A DNA stretch of 64,000 nt from Viscum album (GCA_963277665.1 OY728128.1:1861934988-1861998987), one strand, 5' to 3'. Counted from the stretch's first letter, positions 25,547 through 40,100 are shown. Notes: generated by a model from the sequence alone, not told the origin. A program made the numbers and translations.

Positions 25547-25570
25547 TTTTGAGCCCTAGTTAGGGTTTGG
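25547..25570 (+). other. Primer-binding-site relic after LTR copy 3
   Basis: After 'ggggtagttgta' comes 'ttttgagccctagttagggt'. Read against the usual plant layout (LTR end, a few T, then a tRNA-Met complementary site ending AGAGCC), this looks like the site with about six bases of its core deleted. A near-duplicate, 'ggagtagtcacattttgagt', occurs at about 25,618-25,637 and is an alternative end point. Confidence 0.4.
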
Positions 25571-27195
25571 TCATGGCAGATTTGAATTAGGGTAGTTCAA
25601 TCCATGGGATGTTTTTTGGAGTAGTCACATTTTGAGTATTTAATTGGGAATATTTTAATAGTGATAATGGGTCATGTGTACGGATCTCAAGTCATAGAAT
25701 TCAGTGATGGTATGTGTCATTGACATATCTATTCAGCAGAACCTTAACTACCTACTTGTCATCTCGGCATTACAAGACATTGGGTGTAGAGATAAATGGT
25801 AAATACATCATATAAGATTCAGTATTTTTCTATCCCTATTGAAAAAACACAAATTATTTGTAATATTTATATATATATGATCACCTGATAGTGGAACATA
25901 TCATTGATTTTTCAAGATACGCCTATGATGAAAATGTACCAGGATATGTGTTCCAGACAGGGACAATGATCTGAGGAGAAATGAGACCTCAGTTCAAGGT
26001 CTATCCCATTATACTATTCCTATAGGTGGGTATGTAGAACCACCCAAACATATATATTATAATATTATACCATCCCATTAGGCTGAGGATATGTACAGGC
26101 TCAAATCACTTCATATTTTTAGTGCCATAGGCCGTTTAGGTTCTATTGGAAGCTCGATCCCCATGGAGCTGAGGATATACAAGTATTATTAGTCTATATC
26201 ATTATATGAATCTATAAAATTATAGATCAGGTGGTTTCTCAAGATTATAACACTTTCCACAGGTAATATGGGTGTTTGTGGGTGTTTATTACCTATATTC
26301 ATGATTATTCGACACTCTCATCAACCTAAATCCTGTAGATGTTTCATTAAGAGTACAACAACTTCTACTTGTTCTCACATCAGATTCAGAAGCCTCTAGA
26401 GCTACAAAATGAAAGGATGAAAATGTTGGATAATGAGTCATGGATTAGAAAACATAACCATTACTCATTTAGAATGATTCTATAAGGTTACATTTGAGCC
26501 GAGAAGATTGAGCAGGGACTACAAAGAGAGATCTATACCAAGGGGATCTCTTTTTTATATTCCCACCTATTTCATTATCTCGTAGCATAAACTAGTGAGG
26601 GAGATAGTTTTTTCATAGGTACACAAGGATTATAGAGCTGGATATGTGTTTCACCGAGATGAGTTTCCTACAATAGATATTAGGCACCAATTAGAAGGAT
26701 CTTGACCAAAGATCATGATCTGACTCAAATGAAACATCACTTTTCATAGGGAATTCATGGATCAGAAAGGAAGAAATGAGAAGGGATATGCCCTTATTAT
26801 GTTAGAGAAGGTCAAAAGTCACATGAATACCTATCGGGCATGTTGTGGTTCATTCGCAAAATGGTGATGGACAACTATGATAGAGAAATAACATAGATTA
26901 TATATCTCACAGGAGAGGGTGGGGATGCACACATGGAAGTTGAACTAGCCTAGGATGTGTTGGAAGAGTTGTTGTGGGTCGTGGAAGATTATATGAGATT
27001 CTTCCACCACCACCACAAAGAATCCCAAGTTGGCTCAGGGAGCTTCCAGGTAAGGCTACAGATCGCTTTTCGCCCTGAATACCTATGACCACACAATGCA
27101 TACGATGATTAGATGTATAATCCATGCATATTCAAATAAATAATTTTATTATATGAAATCGGTTCTATTTATTTATTCATCTCTATACTGATGGT
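25571..27195 (+). pseudogene. Probable gag region of the 25.5-28.2 kb element, not readable
   Basis: This is the segment between the primer-site relic and the protease relic, where gag lies in this class. Its base composition is richer in G and C than the surroundings, like the pol part next to it. No frame stays open and I cannot place a nucleocapsid zinc knuckle or any other gag motif with confidence, so the call rests on position only. Confidence 0.35.
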
Positions 27196-27388
27196 GAAAT
27201 ATATGGTTCAACTAGAAGGGTTTTTAGTCTAATAGCTTCATCATGATTTTAATAAAGGGAATAATTCGTCTATATCATTCATTTACGAGAAATGAAAGTA
27301 ATCATGTGGGGGAGAACGATTCATGTGGGAAATTTTTGTTGTCACAATGGAAGCCTATGAGATAATCCAAGGTATGGATTGGTTTTCC
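27196..27388 (+). pseudogene. Aspartic protease relic of Ty3/gypsy pol
   Basis: Two pieces are readable. At 27,202-27,246 the frame gives YGSTRRVFSLIASS, which aligns with the strand that carries the DSG catalytic triplet in retrotransposon proteases; here the aspartate is gone. At 27,347-27,388 a different frame gives MEAYEIIQGMDWFS, a hallmark of the protease end of plant Ty3/gypsy polyproteins (the GMDW segment). A deletion or frameshift lies between the two. The enzyme would have cleaved the element's own polyprotein. It is clearly dead. Confidence 0.75.
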
Positions 27389-28225
27389 ATATTGTGAGGC
27401 CATATTGAATTTCACCAAAGAAAAGCCATATTACTTATCACTGATGGTATATGATTCACCATTAGGGGTAAGAGAGATCTCATGGAGTGATGGGGGTCTA
27501 CATGAAGGAGGCTTTGACCTATCACCCATCAGCTGGTGAGTATATAACATGGTGAAGAAGTGTCATCAAGAATTTGCAATCCATCATTTATAGAGGATTT
27601 TGTATATTTCATCCTCGAGGAAATTCCAGGACTACCTATGAGAGGATTGATATATTTTTGTATCATAATTCATTTCAATAACCCTCTAATATCTTCTGTA
27701 ACAGATCATATGGCCACTACCAAGTTCCAGGAACTATAGTTGTAGTTCAAGGACCCTTGAAAAAAAAGTTTCATTTGGCCCAGTGTGTCTCCCTTGGAAG
27801 ATACAGTGTTGTTCATGAAAAATATAGATGATAATTTTCATCATTTGGTTGATTACCATCTCATAATCTAGGGCATGATAAATAAAATGTACCCCTTTAT
27901 GATTATTTACTACCTCTTTGATCAGTTTTGAGGAATGAGATAGTTCTCGAAGATTGATTTCCACAATGGCTACAAACAATTGTGGGTTAGTGAGGTTGAT
28001 ATTCCAAAGATTAAATTCTGATGTCTCAATGGGAACTATGAGTTTTTTCATTCCCTTTAGTGTGATTAATTCCACCCCTATGATCATGTATTTGATGAAC
28101 CATATCTTCAAGACATACTTGGACCCGTTTTTTTCATATTCATCGATGCCATAAAAATCCAATCTACATCATTAGAGGATAAATCAAAGAACTAGAGGAC
28201 GATCTTATACTTGCTTTAGTAGTAA
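27347..28225 (+). pseudogene. Ty3/gypsy reverse transcriptase relic, truncated
   Basis: From 27,347 to about 28,045 one frame runs through the protease end, the linker (DFVYFILEEIPGLP, 27,596-27,637) and the front of reverse transcriptase (SVSPLEDTVLFMKN from 27,782, VDYH at 27,848, FDQF near 27,917, FSKIDFHNGYKQL from 27,943, DIPKIKF near 28,000). It is broken only by stop codons. After the T run at 28,043-28,048 the frame shifts to IPFSVINSTPMIMYLMNHIF. After a second T run at 28,128-28,134 it shifts again to FIFIDAIKI. The YxDD catalytic box is reduced to FIDA at 28,139-28,150. Recognisable sequence ends near 28,225; RNase H and integrase are absent. The longest minus-strand frame in the window (27,734-28,162) is the complement of this relic. 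Confidence 0.9.
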
Positions 28226-29639
28226 TATCTTTATGAAATATTTTCTATGTGATAGTTTTGGATTGGAGTGTTAATCCATCCATTTTGACATGAATTTTTC
28301 TGTTTCATGGTTCTTGTCCTTACTCCCTAATCTTGTATTCATAACCCAAAAAGTTATAATGATTATATTAAAGAATTTTTTAATAGTTTTATTTATTCCG
28401 GTGGTCATTTAATTAAAGTGAATGTGACTTTAACCAATTAATGGTTTAAAATACCTGTGTTGGTGATTATTTAATTAATAACACAATTTAATTTTTTATT
28501 GTATATAAATTTTAGTTTTACTAATTAAAAATTATACAGACATAATTATTTAATTATTTTTAAATATTATTTTTAAATAATTTTTATTCATAGAAATTTA
28601 GTATGAAAATGTTTTAATTCCATTCATGTTAGTGGTAAATCCACCCTATATGGGAATAAATTATAATAATTCAATGAGTAATGTAATTTTATTTAAAAGT
28701 GATTATAACACTTTTAAAAAAGATTAATGATATAAAAAATGCTATTAACGTAATAAATTTTCCTTAATAATAGGTGGGTGACGTAGATATAAATCAATGA
28801 TTAAGGAGAAAATAAACATTATAATGATAAAATGAATCTTCACTTTGAAAGAATCTATGAAATGATGGATTTTGGAATTATTGTGACCATATGATAAAAA
28901 ACATGGGAGGAGATTACCTGGGTGAAAATTTGGGAAAGTATTTATGGGTAAACTAAATAGAGGGATAAATATTATGTGTATAGAGGAGGTGACCTTTTAT
29001 AGGTGATCTTGATATATATTTTCTCAATTACTCAATTCTTAATAAATTTTATTCTCCAAATCCAAATAATTTATAATTTAGGTTAAAAAATATAATTAAA
29101 ATTAAGGAAATTATTTAAAATGGTTAATTCATACTCAATCATCAATTTATTATTATTTGTATATCCTAAAATATATATTATATGTCATCTATTTATTTAC
29201 CAATATTACATTGATGTATTTTAATATATTTTAAATAACTAATACATTATTGTAATAAATTTATTTTAAATTAAATTATGTGGAAATAAATAATATATTT
29301 AAACTAATAAATATTCTAAAAAAATTAATTAATATGTTTTATTTTATTCAAAAAATATTTCTAAAAATTATGTTGGAAATATTTTATGTGTAAGGAAAAA
29401 TTTACATAATGTGATAAGATACTCAATATAAATAGTATCTACAAGTGTTCCCAATGAATAAAACATTTATAAACCATAACACCCACACCAATAACAAATA
29501 TATACTATTATATTATTATATATATACATATATACATATCTAAAATCATTTATCCTAATTTTTAATTTCTTCATCAAAATGTTTATTATATTTCAATCTT
29601 TATTTATTTATTATACATTATACATCAATCATCAGTTGT

Positions 29640-29660
29640 ATGATCTTCACGGAAGATCAT
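29640..29660. repeat. Short perfect palindrome
   Basis: 'atgatcttc' and 'gaagatcat' flank a 3-base loop 'acg'. Nothing adjacent (T run, promoter) suggests a terminator or operator. It may be chance in AT-rich DNA. Confidence 0.6.
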
Positions 29661-31062
29661 GAAGATGAGAATTTCAGTCATGTAGTATTTTTATTTATCT
29701 TTTGTTTACATCCATTAGTAATATATCTAATTATTGTTCATCTTCGTATCTTTTATTTTATTTCTTTTTTTATTATAATATTCTACCAAAATTAAATACG
29801 TTTTTATTCATTTTGTTTTGATATTGAATGTATCTGATGCTATCAAACATAGATGATTTTATTAAAGGTAATGAATACCAAAATTACATGGAGTTACACT
29901 CTACCCACATTAAAATAAATTTCCCTTAACAATTTATTAGTCTAATGATAAATCTTTTACTAATTTTTATTCATTACATCTTCATGTTCCAACAATTAAT
30001 CCACTATCTTATGAATCATCCAAAAAACACAAACAATGTGATTATACATGTTTTGTAGTACATGAACTCAATGATCCAAAGTTTATACTCATTTCTTCTC
30101 ATAAGATAGATCATGTTACTATTTTAGATACATTATTTTTAGTACACTTGAAGAATAATGTACGTACTTCCTCAAACGTGATAAATGGAACTGATCATGA
30201 CCATATGAGATTTTTAGTGGATGTTAACATTGATAAGAAACCATCCCCATATGATCAAGGATCATAAAGGGGATGATGTATCATGGGTTCAAATTTACTA
30301 TCTTTCCAAATATCATAACTACATTCAATATAAATATTCGAATGAATAACATCTAATTTAATTCAAAAGTAATGTCTCACCAAGTATTTTTAGTCTATAT
30401 ATTCTATTAACTTATTGTTTCATTGATATATCACCAAATGGTGTGAATATTTTATAAACTAACATATGAAATATCATGTTCCATTAATTTAATCTCCCCA
30501 AATTCATCCCAATATGTCAATGTTCATCACCTTTTCCCATACAAAACCATATATGGTTCTAATTTAACACTATAATGAATCATCTTATTAGAAGAGTACT
30601 CTATAAGAGGAATATACTGATCCTAACATCATTTCAAATAAATTAAATGGAATCATAGTATATCTTATATAGAGTATTTATTCTTTTTATAATTAAAATC
30701 ATTTTAGGATGATAAGTAGTTCCAAATACATCATCTATGTAAAACTATTGTCTAATACTTCAATAATACATTGAAGAAAACCTCATATATTGATTATAAA
30801 TAATTTATATATTCCTTTATACAACCATAAAAATTAATTTATGTATTAATATTAATAATGTTGAGTAGTAAATATTCTTAAGTATCAATTTAATTTTTTG
30901 ACTTCATAATCCCAAAAAGAATTAGATACATTATAATTTTTTAGAACTACTATGGGGAAATTATTGTTGAAGTTTAGCCATTAACATTTACTTATTTTTA
31001 ATAGTTCCATTATCACTTATGAATTCTGATGTTTAATCAGATCCTTTTATCCAAAATAATAA

Positions 31063-31082
31063 TTTATATATATATATATACA
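31063..31082. repeat. (TA)n microsatellite
   Basis: A run of alternating T and A, with a further T/A-rich tract near 31,100. Confidence 0.75.
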
Positions 31083-33840
31083 CGATGTATTGTCCATATT
31101 TATATATATTGATATAGAATTTCAACATTATATTAATATATATCATTCAACTTTGTGGGTGTATAAAGAATGATGGGAAATGTGAATCATAAAAAATCAT
31201 CTTCAACAATGAAAATATTGGAAGGGGAATATATTTGATTCAATAGTAATATAATTCCATTTCAATCAAGGTTTACCTCTAGAATATTCCAATCAATCTT
31301 ATGTCACACAATATCATCCTTCTGTGCCACCTTAATCATAACATGTTTGGAAGGTCTAATAGTGAGTTGGGTATTAATAAATATCTCTACATATATTATT
31401 ATCACTTGGAATATCCATTGAAAATACATAAGTATCTGGTCCCTTTCAATTGTCATCAGGGATATGTTATCATGATCGTTCATTCTCAGAGCATTATCCA
31501 CCTTGATTTCCTTCTTGGGTTGATATCTATTTAGAAAACATATTCCATTATCAAATATAACAATCTCAATTTACATATTTCTAAATACTTCTATGTGAAT
31601 ATATACATTATACAGTACTAATTATAATATATTTCAATTTTTTTTCCAAATAATTAATTCATATACATATTTATATGAGTTATTAAGACTACTAGTTAAA
31701 AATCGGGTGTGAGAAAATTTTTCAAATGGACCGTAAAATTACATACAAAATAGGATACCACATTATAAATTTTAAAAAATTCACATCCTATATCCTACTT
31801 CAATGAATAATTCTATATAATAAAAACTTCACCTCAAATGATTTGTTTGAGTACAAGTATATTTTTAAAACTGATCTTATGATCGATAAATGTGTCTTCA
31901 AATCATTCTATGTAATGTAATGTGACTCCGGTCCGATTTAAACTATTTTTGCTGGATTTGACAAAAGTGATAAATTTATTACAAACATTAATAGTATCCA
32001 ACGAGTATAAGGAAACTATGTATCATTTTTATAGTAGTTTCTATTTCTCAATTAAATGTATCATTGATGGATCCACATATATACACTCCCTTGTGATTAC
32101 ATGACCCTAGAATGATACTTTTAGCATCAAGAATTCACAATTTTTTAATTGGTCTTAATGTTTATCCATTATTAATGTAATTAGTAAAATCATAAATTGT
32201 TATTACTACTCTTCCATTGTATTGTTTTATATGATAATATCTTATATAAATATTACAAAAACTTTATTATGATAATCTTTGAAGACTCTATTTATATGTC
32301 CATGATGATGGAGGGAGAATCTCTATGTTTGGAAGAAATAACTATGAATTTATAGTCACTATATCTTATATTAACGTTTTTCCTAGGTATAGTTTATCTC
32401 TTCTCCCATATGATGAGATATTTGAACTATTTGTTTTATCCATAGTAAATATTATGGTTGTTGTAGTTAATGAAATAGTTATAAATTTTTAGGTATATGA
32501 TATATGTTCTTGATCATTAAATTTTTATGTCCCCAATAACCAAATTATAGATGAATTGGATTATTATTATTCTAAATAATTCATTTGGGGAATCCCATTT
32601 AAAATTAATTAGTTTTCAGTACCCCTTATATAAATTCTATTCTAGTTGATTATTTAATTACATTATTTTAAATGTTGGTACTGTATATGAATTCTTTTAT
32701 ATTATAATATTACAATTTATGAGTTCTATTTATAACTCAATGTAACAAAATCATGGTGTAGGCCCATATGCTCTTGTATAAATACAATTTCATATTAACA
32801 CCTAATAAGAATATCTTTAATAATGATTTTCTCCCAAACCATTTGAGATAAATAATCCTCATGATTGGGTATTACAACCCATAAATTAGAAAAAGTTTTT
32901 TATGTTATTTATAGACATACTTTTATAGATACATGATAATGAGGTTATTTGTAATATATAACATGATATACATATCCTATAAAATTATATTGGATGTTTT
33001 TAGTGATCCAATCAAGGTAAAATTCATATCAATTTGGGATAAATGGGATTTTTTTTGTAGTTTAGTTACCATGAACCTCAATTGTAGAAGTGGTTTAAAA
33101 AATGGGCAAAATTACCAAGATGATACGATTATACATCACCAATTCAATATAAATTCATTAAGGTATTGATTACATGATCTATAAGAAACTATATATAAAG
33201 GTGTAGGTGGATTCAGAAATAAATAAGATGTTATTAATTTTTAGGTATACAATGATTGTACCTTTCAACGCTTTAATTATCTGACCCACATCAGTGGCTA
33301 TAATTTCAATTGAAATCTCATTCTCTTAGGAAATGGATGTCTCAAACATTAATTTTAATCATTATCCATTTTATTAGTGTATAGTTTAGTGAAATTTCAT
33401 TACTCCATAAAAATAAGTCATTGATGTGGGGGATGTACAATAAGTTGAGATTTCTTATTATATATTTCATTGGTTGGCCTCTTCATATCTCTTTAGAATT
33501 CATGTTCATGATGTCATTACCATCTATAACTAAATACTTTCCACATCCCATTAAATAAAATTCCACATGATTCATCAAAACATTTTTTCAAGTGGGATGA
33601 TAAATCTTTTCAAATTCACGGGTTTTATCATATTTTCACCACAACATGACAATATAATCTTATTTTCCAAAAACCATAAGAAAACTGAAAGTCTCTATCA
33701 CTAATATCTACTTTGAGGGGACATCAAAAAATTTATTCATAGATACCAAATACCCTTTATAAAAAACAATGAAAATATATTTTTAAATACATAAAATAAA
33801 TGACATATTTTTCATTTTCGCATCATTTATTAAAGAAAAA

Positions 33841-34128
33841 GCATACCTTGTAGATTATTTAAGTGTTTCTTTATAGTTATCAATGAATTCATCCAAATTT
33901 TTCTTCATCTTAAATAATTCAATCTCTATAATCATGTGAATATTTTTGGGAACATATTTGTTTTACAAAAAATATATTATTAAACTCTTTACATCCCATG
34001 GAGTCAATTTTATCATCAAGCTTTATATATTCAATAAGAGTAAACCATTGATCATATTTAATATTAAAATTATTAAAATATAAATAGAACTTTTCAAACA
34101 TTGGCCATATATGAATAGAGAATATCAT
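33841..34128 (-). pseudogene. Unrecognised minus-strand open stretch, faintly gag-like
   Basis: A minus-strand frame from 34,128 to 33,919 encodes 69 residues. Just beyond its stop, a shifted frame reads ELFKMKKNLDEFIDNYKETL. The order (a W-containing segment, then a K-rich 'FKMKKNLDEFIDNY' segment) faintly recalls the middle of Ty1/copia-type gag proteins, where a short K-M-K segment precedes a helical stretch. No zinc knuckle or neighbouring integrase is visible. I do not claim a function. Confidence 0.15.
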
Positions 34129-37100
34129 TCCTACAAAATTGATACATCACTCAATAATAAGTGGATTCAAATAATCTTTACATTATGGTGGAAATTATCA
34201 CATGGACTTAGTGGAGTGTTATTATTTTCAGGGAATGTTTTATAATTTAACATCATTTATTATATTGTACATCTCCCTAGAATATTGGGTGATAGTCACT
34301 ATGATACTACTAGCTGAAAATCCTATCCCATTATATTTATAAATTAGAAAATCATCTAATTATAAATTATGCTCAATTTTTACATTGTTCTTTATATTTC
34401 CACTAATTTACTAGAAAACAAATGTTAGTGTGAGTATTATAAAATAATAAATAAACTAAGAGATCATACGAAATGTTTAATTAATCCTATGGTGTCCATA
34501 ATTTTACCTTCATTAATTCAGACAGTATAATTTATCTCTTTTCTGTATAATGTTTCATACAAAATAGGTAATTAATGTTCTACCCTCTTACTATTTATAA
34601 TATAATCCATATATTAACAAAATAATACTCATATTACTTCACAAATAACCAAATGTCTCTATGGTTGTTAATGTGGAGAAATTTAATTATCTATAACATA
34701 ATTAACAAAGTTAGAGGAATTTTGGATTAACACTATTGGATGGATAATGTTTGTGACCATACAAAATAAAAAAATTCAACAAAAATAATATTAAAAATGA
34801 ATAAAAGATGATATGGAATGAAATGTATAAGAATATTATGGAATTCACTAGTTGTGGAGTAAATAAATGGAGGAGTTATAATGAAAATGATAACTAAGAA
34901 ACAAATAAGGAAAGACATAATAATGGATTGATTTAGAAAAAAATATAAAATTTGAATATGAAATGTGTCACTTTTCGTACATCAAAATCGACCACTGATG
35001 TGATTCAATTTTATGAAAATAGGAGAATGAAACACAAAATTTTCGTTGTATTATAATTTCTTAATACACGATCCAATGTATGGCCTCTCTTAAAATAATT
35101 AGGTAAATATTCATTCGTCTTGGTGAAAATATAACCTCAATCTTTTCTAATTTAATTACTTCATTTTATGTTTCAATAAATATGAAACAACCCTTTACCT
35201 ATTAATAAGTGATGTATGATAAAAAATGATTCTCTAATAATCATAAAATGATATCTCTAAATGAAATAAAAAAACATTATTAATAACTACTAATAATGAT
35301 TTTATTTTCTACTACCCAAAATGTCATTTCTTATTAGAATAAATAAGAAAAAAATTAATCCTTGAAGTTGTTCAAGAAGATATTAGAATTCATTCACTAA
35401 AAATGAAATAAAAAATGGCAAAATAGATTTTATTTATTTATAATATAAATCCCCTAAATAATTTAGATGCACAAGGCAAATAATAAATAGTTATTAAAGA
35501 AATTCATCTCAAAATAGATATATGAATGTAAAGATTAGAATAGAAAGATGAATCTTGACATTTATGATCCACTATCTCCCCTAGATTTGGTCACCTTTGA
35601 ATTACTACCTCAATAAATTAACCTTGCCTCTCATACCAACTCACTTATATCTCCAAAAAAATGTTTATGAATGTATATATTCTTTCAATTATTATGAAAT
35701 ACATGTTTTTTATATCGTAGCTTACAACTCTAAATTTGTTACATTTGTTTCAATATTGTTATTTTTTATTGTTCATCATCTAATTAATTTTTGACTAATG
35801 AAATCCCTCTAATAGAATGTGTACCCATGATGTTAATTAATAATTACATCCAAATAACATGAATATGTAAATTAATATATATTTAGTTGAATTTCATGAT
35901 GTATTACCATAACCTCATAGGCGGCGTATAATAATATCCTAGTTGTTTATTAATTATTTTGTACACATTTAATCTATATTCTTTAATTAGAACATAACAA
36001 ATATAGATGTAATAATTAAATTACTACGTTCTTATTCTTAATATCCAACTAAATTAATTAGGTATAACCTATCCATTTATTGTCTACCAATCTTGATCCC
36101 TCTTTATAAAATAACCATGAACAACCCACTATAACAAGTTGTGAATTCATGATTATTAATTTAGGTGAACCGGGATATAAACTCAAATTTTATCCATATA
36201 TGAGAAATTATTAATCTAGACAACCCTATAAAAATATAAAAACATCATGGATAATTTAAATTTGGAAAATAATATTATTTTTCTACCCTTGAACAGTATT
36301 TGTCTAATTATTAAGATTCAAATTTCACTATGACATTATGTTGATACATTAACTTAACCACACATCATATTCATATAAATACTATTATATAGTATGGAGG
36401 CCCTCTTAAACACCACGTCATCATATTATAAACAATATTAGTTATCAAAAAATCATTTCTTCTATAATTCAAAACTCCAAAAAATCATCACCTCATTAAC
36501 TATTATTGAATAAGTTTGTCCAATATGATGTACTATTATTAATCATTATAAAACAAGATATAATACACTACCCTATAACCTCATGCTTGTTCTAAATGAC
36601 TGTCATAGGAAATAATTATTTTTATTTATCAATCATAATCTTTAAATTTCAATTTTAGAAATAAAAATTTATCCGAGCTCAATCTCATACAATCAGTCTC
36701 TAATTTCTATAATTGAATGAATTTCATGATTCATTATATTGATAGTTCAGTGTAGCTTAAGTCATGTTTTCACACTATTGATAGGGATAAAACTATATAT
36801 AACATCTGAGTCTATGTTCCAATCATTGAAATTTCATCATATCATGTTTAATTCTTCAGTGAAATAATTCATTAAATGATTTACTTCATTTTAGTTGTAC
36901 CTCAAGCACTGAGTGGTAATACATTAATATCCTTATTTATAGAATACCTCTCCCTTAGCTGGATCATCTACAGTCTAATTTTGGGTTTAATTTGTTTAAA
37001 TACATTTTTTACTTCATTTAACAATTATTGAATTTGTTTTGAGGTCAGAAACCATCAATTGGATTCCATTTCCAATCGTTCATGACAACTCTCATTTGCA

Positions 37101-40100
37101 CTCTATCAAGTGAAACTTGATATCAACCTCTATTTTACATCAAATTCAGAATCTCAAGGGCAGCAAAAAAATTTATATAGTTCATAAGAATTTCTTAAAT
37201 TGGACTTGAAACTAATTTCACATGTGAATATGATATCTAATACAAATTTGTTGCAACTTTTTTTGTGGCAAGGGGATAAAATAACATATTTGGTTAAGAA
37301 AATAAATATTCTATTATGATTCCTTCAATAAATTGTATTACACATTGGGAGATGTTAATTTTATAGAAGGATATTTGAATATTTGACATACATAATTATC
37401 TTATTTTTTAATTATCTTAAGAAAAACATTATATAAAATTAACATGAGACTAACTACTGAAAAAATAAAATGAAATAAATTCACTAAAAAAACTAAAAGA
37501 AATATTTAAATATAAATTGAACTATGTGGTATAATATTCTCTAAGTTTTAATATTTAAAAAAGATTATTTAAAATAATTACAATAAAGAATATTTTAAAA
37601 TGAAAACATGGAGATTATATTAATATTAAACATTCTTTCTTATAATTATAATCACATGAAGAAAATAAATCTCTATAAAAAATAATTTTTTTTAATATAT
37701 GTATAATGTAAAATGATAGACAATTGAGAAATAAAATAAAAAAACTGAAAAACTTTAATAATATCATAAAAATAATACTTCAATATCATAACAAAATATT
37801 TAATATTTTTGGTAATAAAAATAAATGAAATTAATAAAAATTACCTTGAACAATTTAAAACTTAAAAATATTTATATTCATATATGAATTATAGGATTTT
37901 AATTTCAAAAAATATGTCCATGAATAGAGGGTTAACCTTTAAAAACCCATCACTACACATAGACTCAACCAAATATCATCAAATAGATGTCAACAACATA
38001 TTTCAAATTAATGGAATGTTATATTTACCCACATATAATATGCTTATTGTCATTAGGAATTATGTTAAAATAAAATGTTAAAGAAAAGAACACTCATTAA
38101 TGAAAAATTGAAGTTCCTTATAGAAATAGTTTTAAAGTGTATTTTCCACCATCTAATATCATCTAGAACCCAAATAAATTCTCTTAAAATTAAATATTTT
38201 TATTATTATTTCCCCTTGTTTTATAATAATTATTGAGAGAAAAAATTAAAAAAAAAATTATACACACATCAATTTTCATTCTACTAAATCTTCCAAACAT
38301 CTCTTGGACACCTGGTGAATCGACATACAAAAATTTGGCGATCTGAATAATTAGATAGATAACTATAAGGACAATATTGAATAATATTATCAGATGAAAT
38401 AAATCACCAATACATCATAAAATGATTACAAATTATTAGTGCAGCAATATTTCTATTTTTTTTTAATAGGAAATATGGATTCATATCTTATTAGTCTTAT
38501 TTTACTTTAAAAGGCATTGAAAATTGTATGAAAAAATCTCTAAATATAAAATAATGAAATTTGAATCATTATATATATAATATGAGTCACCCAATTAAAT
38601 ATATAGAGTAAAATACTGAATTTTCCTCTGGGTGAAGAAAACATTAGGCTTTAAGATTTAGAAAAGTTTAAACCACTCAATATGAATAAAATGATAACAA
38701 ATGGAAATTTGATAACCCCCCACACATAAAACTCAATATTTCCCCATTGTTGATTCTCTTGTTTGAAGAAAAAACTAAGAATGTTTCCGTTCAAAATTGA
38801 TGTTCAATCTAGAAATTCATAAACTTGTTTATGGGGTTACAAGTAATTTAAAACTATATTTTTTATAAAATAATTATCAAATTTATAATATATTTCAAAA
38901 TTAAATTCATTTACTATCATCTATATATCGACTAGATTTACATTACAATTCAGAAAATATTTCTCATAAACAATATCCAACTAGAATATTACTTTTAGAA
39001 AAATTAATGATTTCTCAAAAAATCCAATTATAAATTCCATGGTGCCTATAAATTTTTTGAATGCCTTTCAGAATGATATAAAACAAACTAGATAAAAAAT
39101 ATAAATTCCATTCAAAGTCAAAATGATTTACGTAATCTCAATTTAAATCAAAGACCCTTTACACCACACTTAACATCAATAAAATTTTTGATTTCCAAAC
39201 CACATACCATCCTAAAAATAATACATGAAATTTTATACTAGTTATATGAAAATGTATTTTAATTTATACTGAAGGGAAAAAATACCTTTAATGTAGGTTT
39301 TTGGATCCATGGGACATCAATTCATAATTAATCCTTTTTAAAGACATGTAATGATCCTCATGGCCTCTTTAATGAAGTGACTACAATGAAATAACAATTC
39401 AATATAATAAACTGTAATTACTAAAATAATAGATGATAACATGAAATGTTAGATGATTTTCAATGACGATCCAAGTCATGATGAAGACCTGGGAAAAAAT
39501 ATGGGGTTTTATAGAATTGAAGCCTTGAAAATTATTTCATATTTGAAAACTGAACAAGAACAAGAATTTTAAAACACTATTGGATTATTCAAATGAATAA
39601 ATAAACATCATATCATCATGTAGTAAATCTTACTAAAATTTATAACCATGATCACAGAGATGAAATGTTGTATTCATGATTGTGACTTCATTTTTTTGAA
39701 TGCAAGCATCATTATGTAAATTAGAACCCCTTTAGAACACCGATATCTATTACTGATGTTTGAACTCCATTAAAAAAAATAAATATGTATTTTCCCCATT
39801 ACATTTACTAGGATAAAATTATCGAATGTATGATTAAATATTGATGAAAATTTGCTATTATTTTTACCAAAATGATCGTAAAAAACTCACTATTCTACAC
39901 CACACAAGAGATAAAAAAGGACAAAAAACCAGGTGAAATAAATTCAGAATCCATATAATTATTTATTGAACTAAATAATAAATTAAATAGTTTATAAAGA
40001 TCCAAATATAAAAATGAGTCATTATATAAATTTTATTATCATCACTTAGCTCAAAAGAGGTGATTTTTAAAAAAATTTGATGATGTATTTCATGATAAAA

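Noticed and set aside
27734..28162. Longest open frame in the window (142 codons, minus strand)
   Set aside because: It lies exactly antisense to the forward reverse-transcriptase relic, whose motifs are recognisable. The minus-strand product has no recognisable content, so it is a shadow.
31301..31534. Overlapping frames on both strands (77 and 65 codons)
   Set aside because: Mutually antisense, no domain, no homology I recognise and no neighbouring signal.
32840..32890. Possible LTR terminus TGTAATACCC on the minus strand
   Set aside because: It resembles an LTR start, but no CG patch, TATA block or anchor could be found at the expected distances on that strand.
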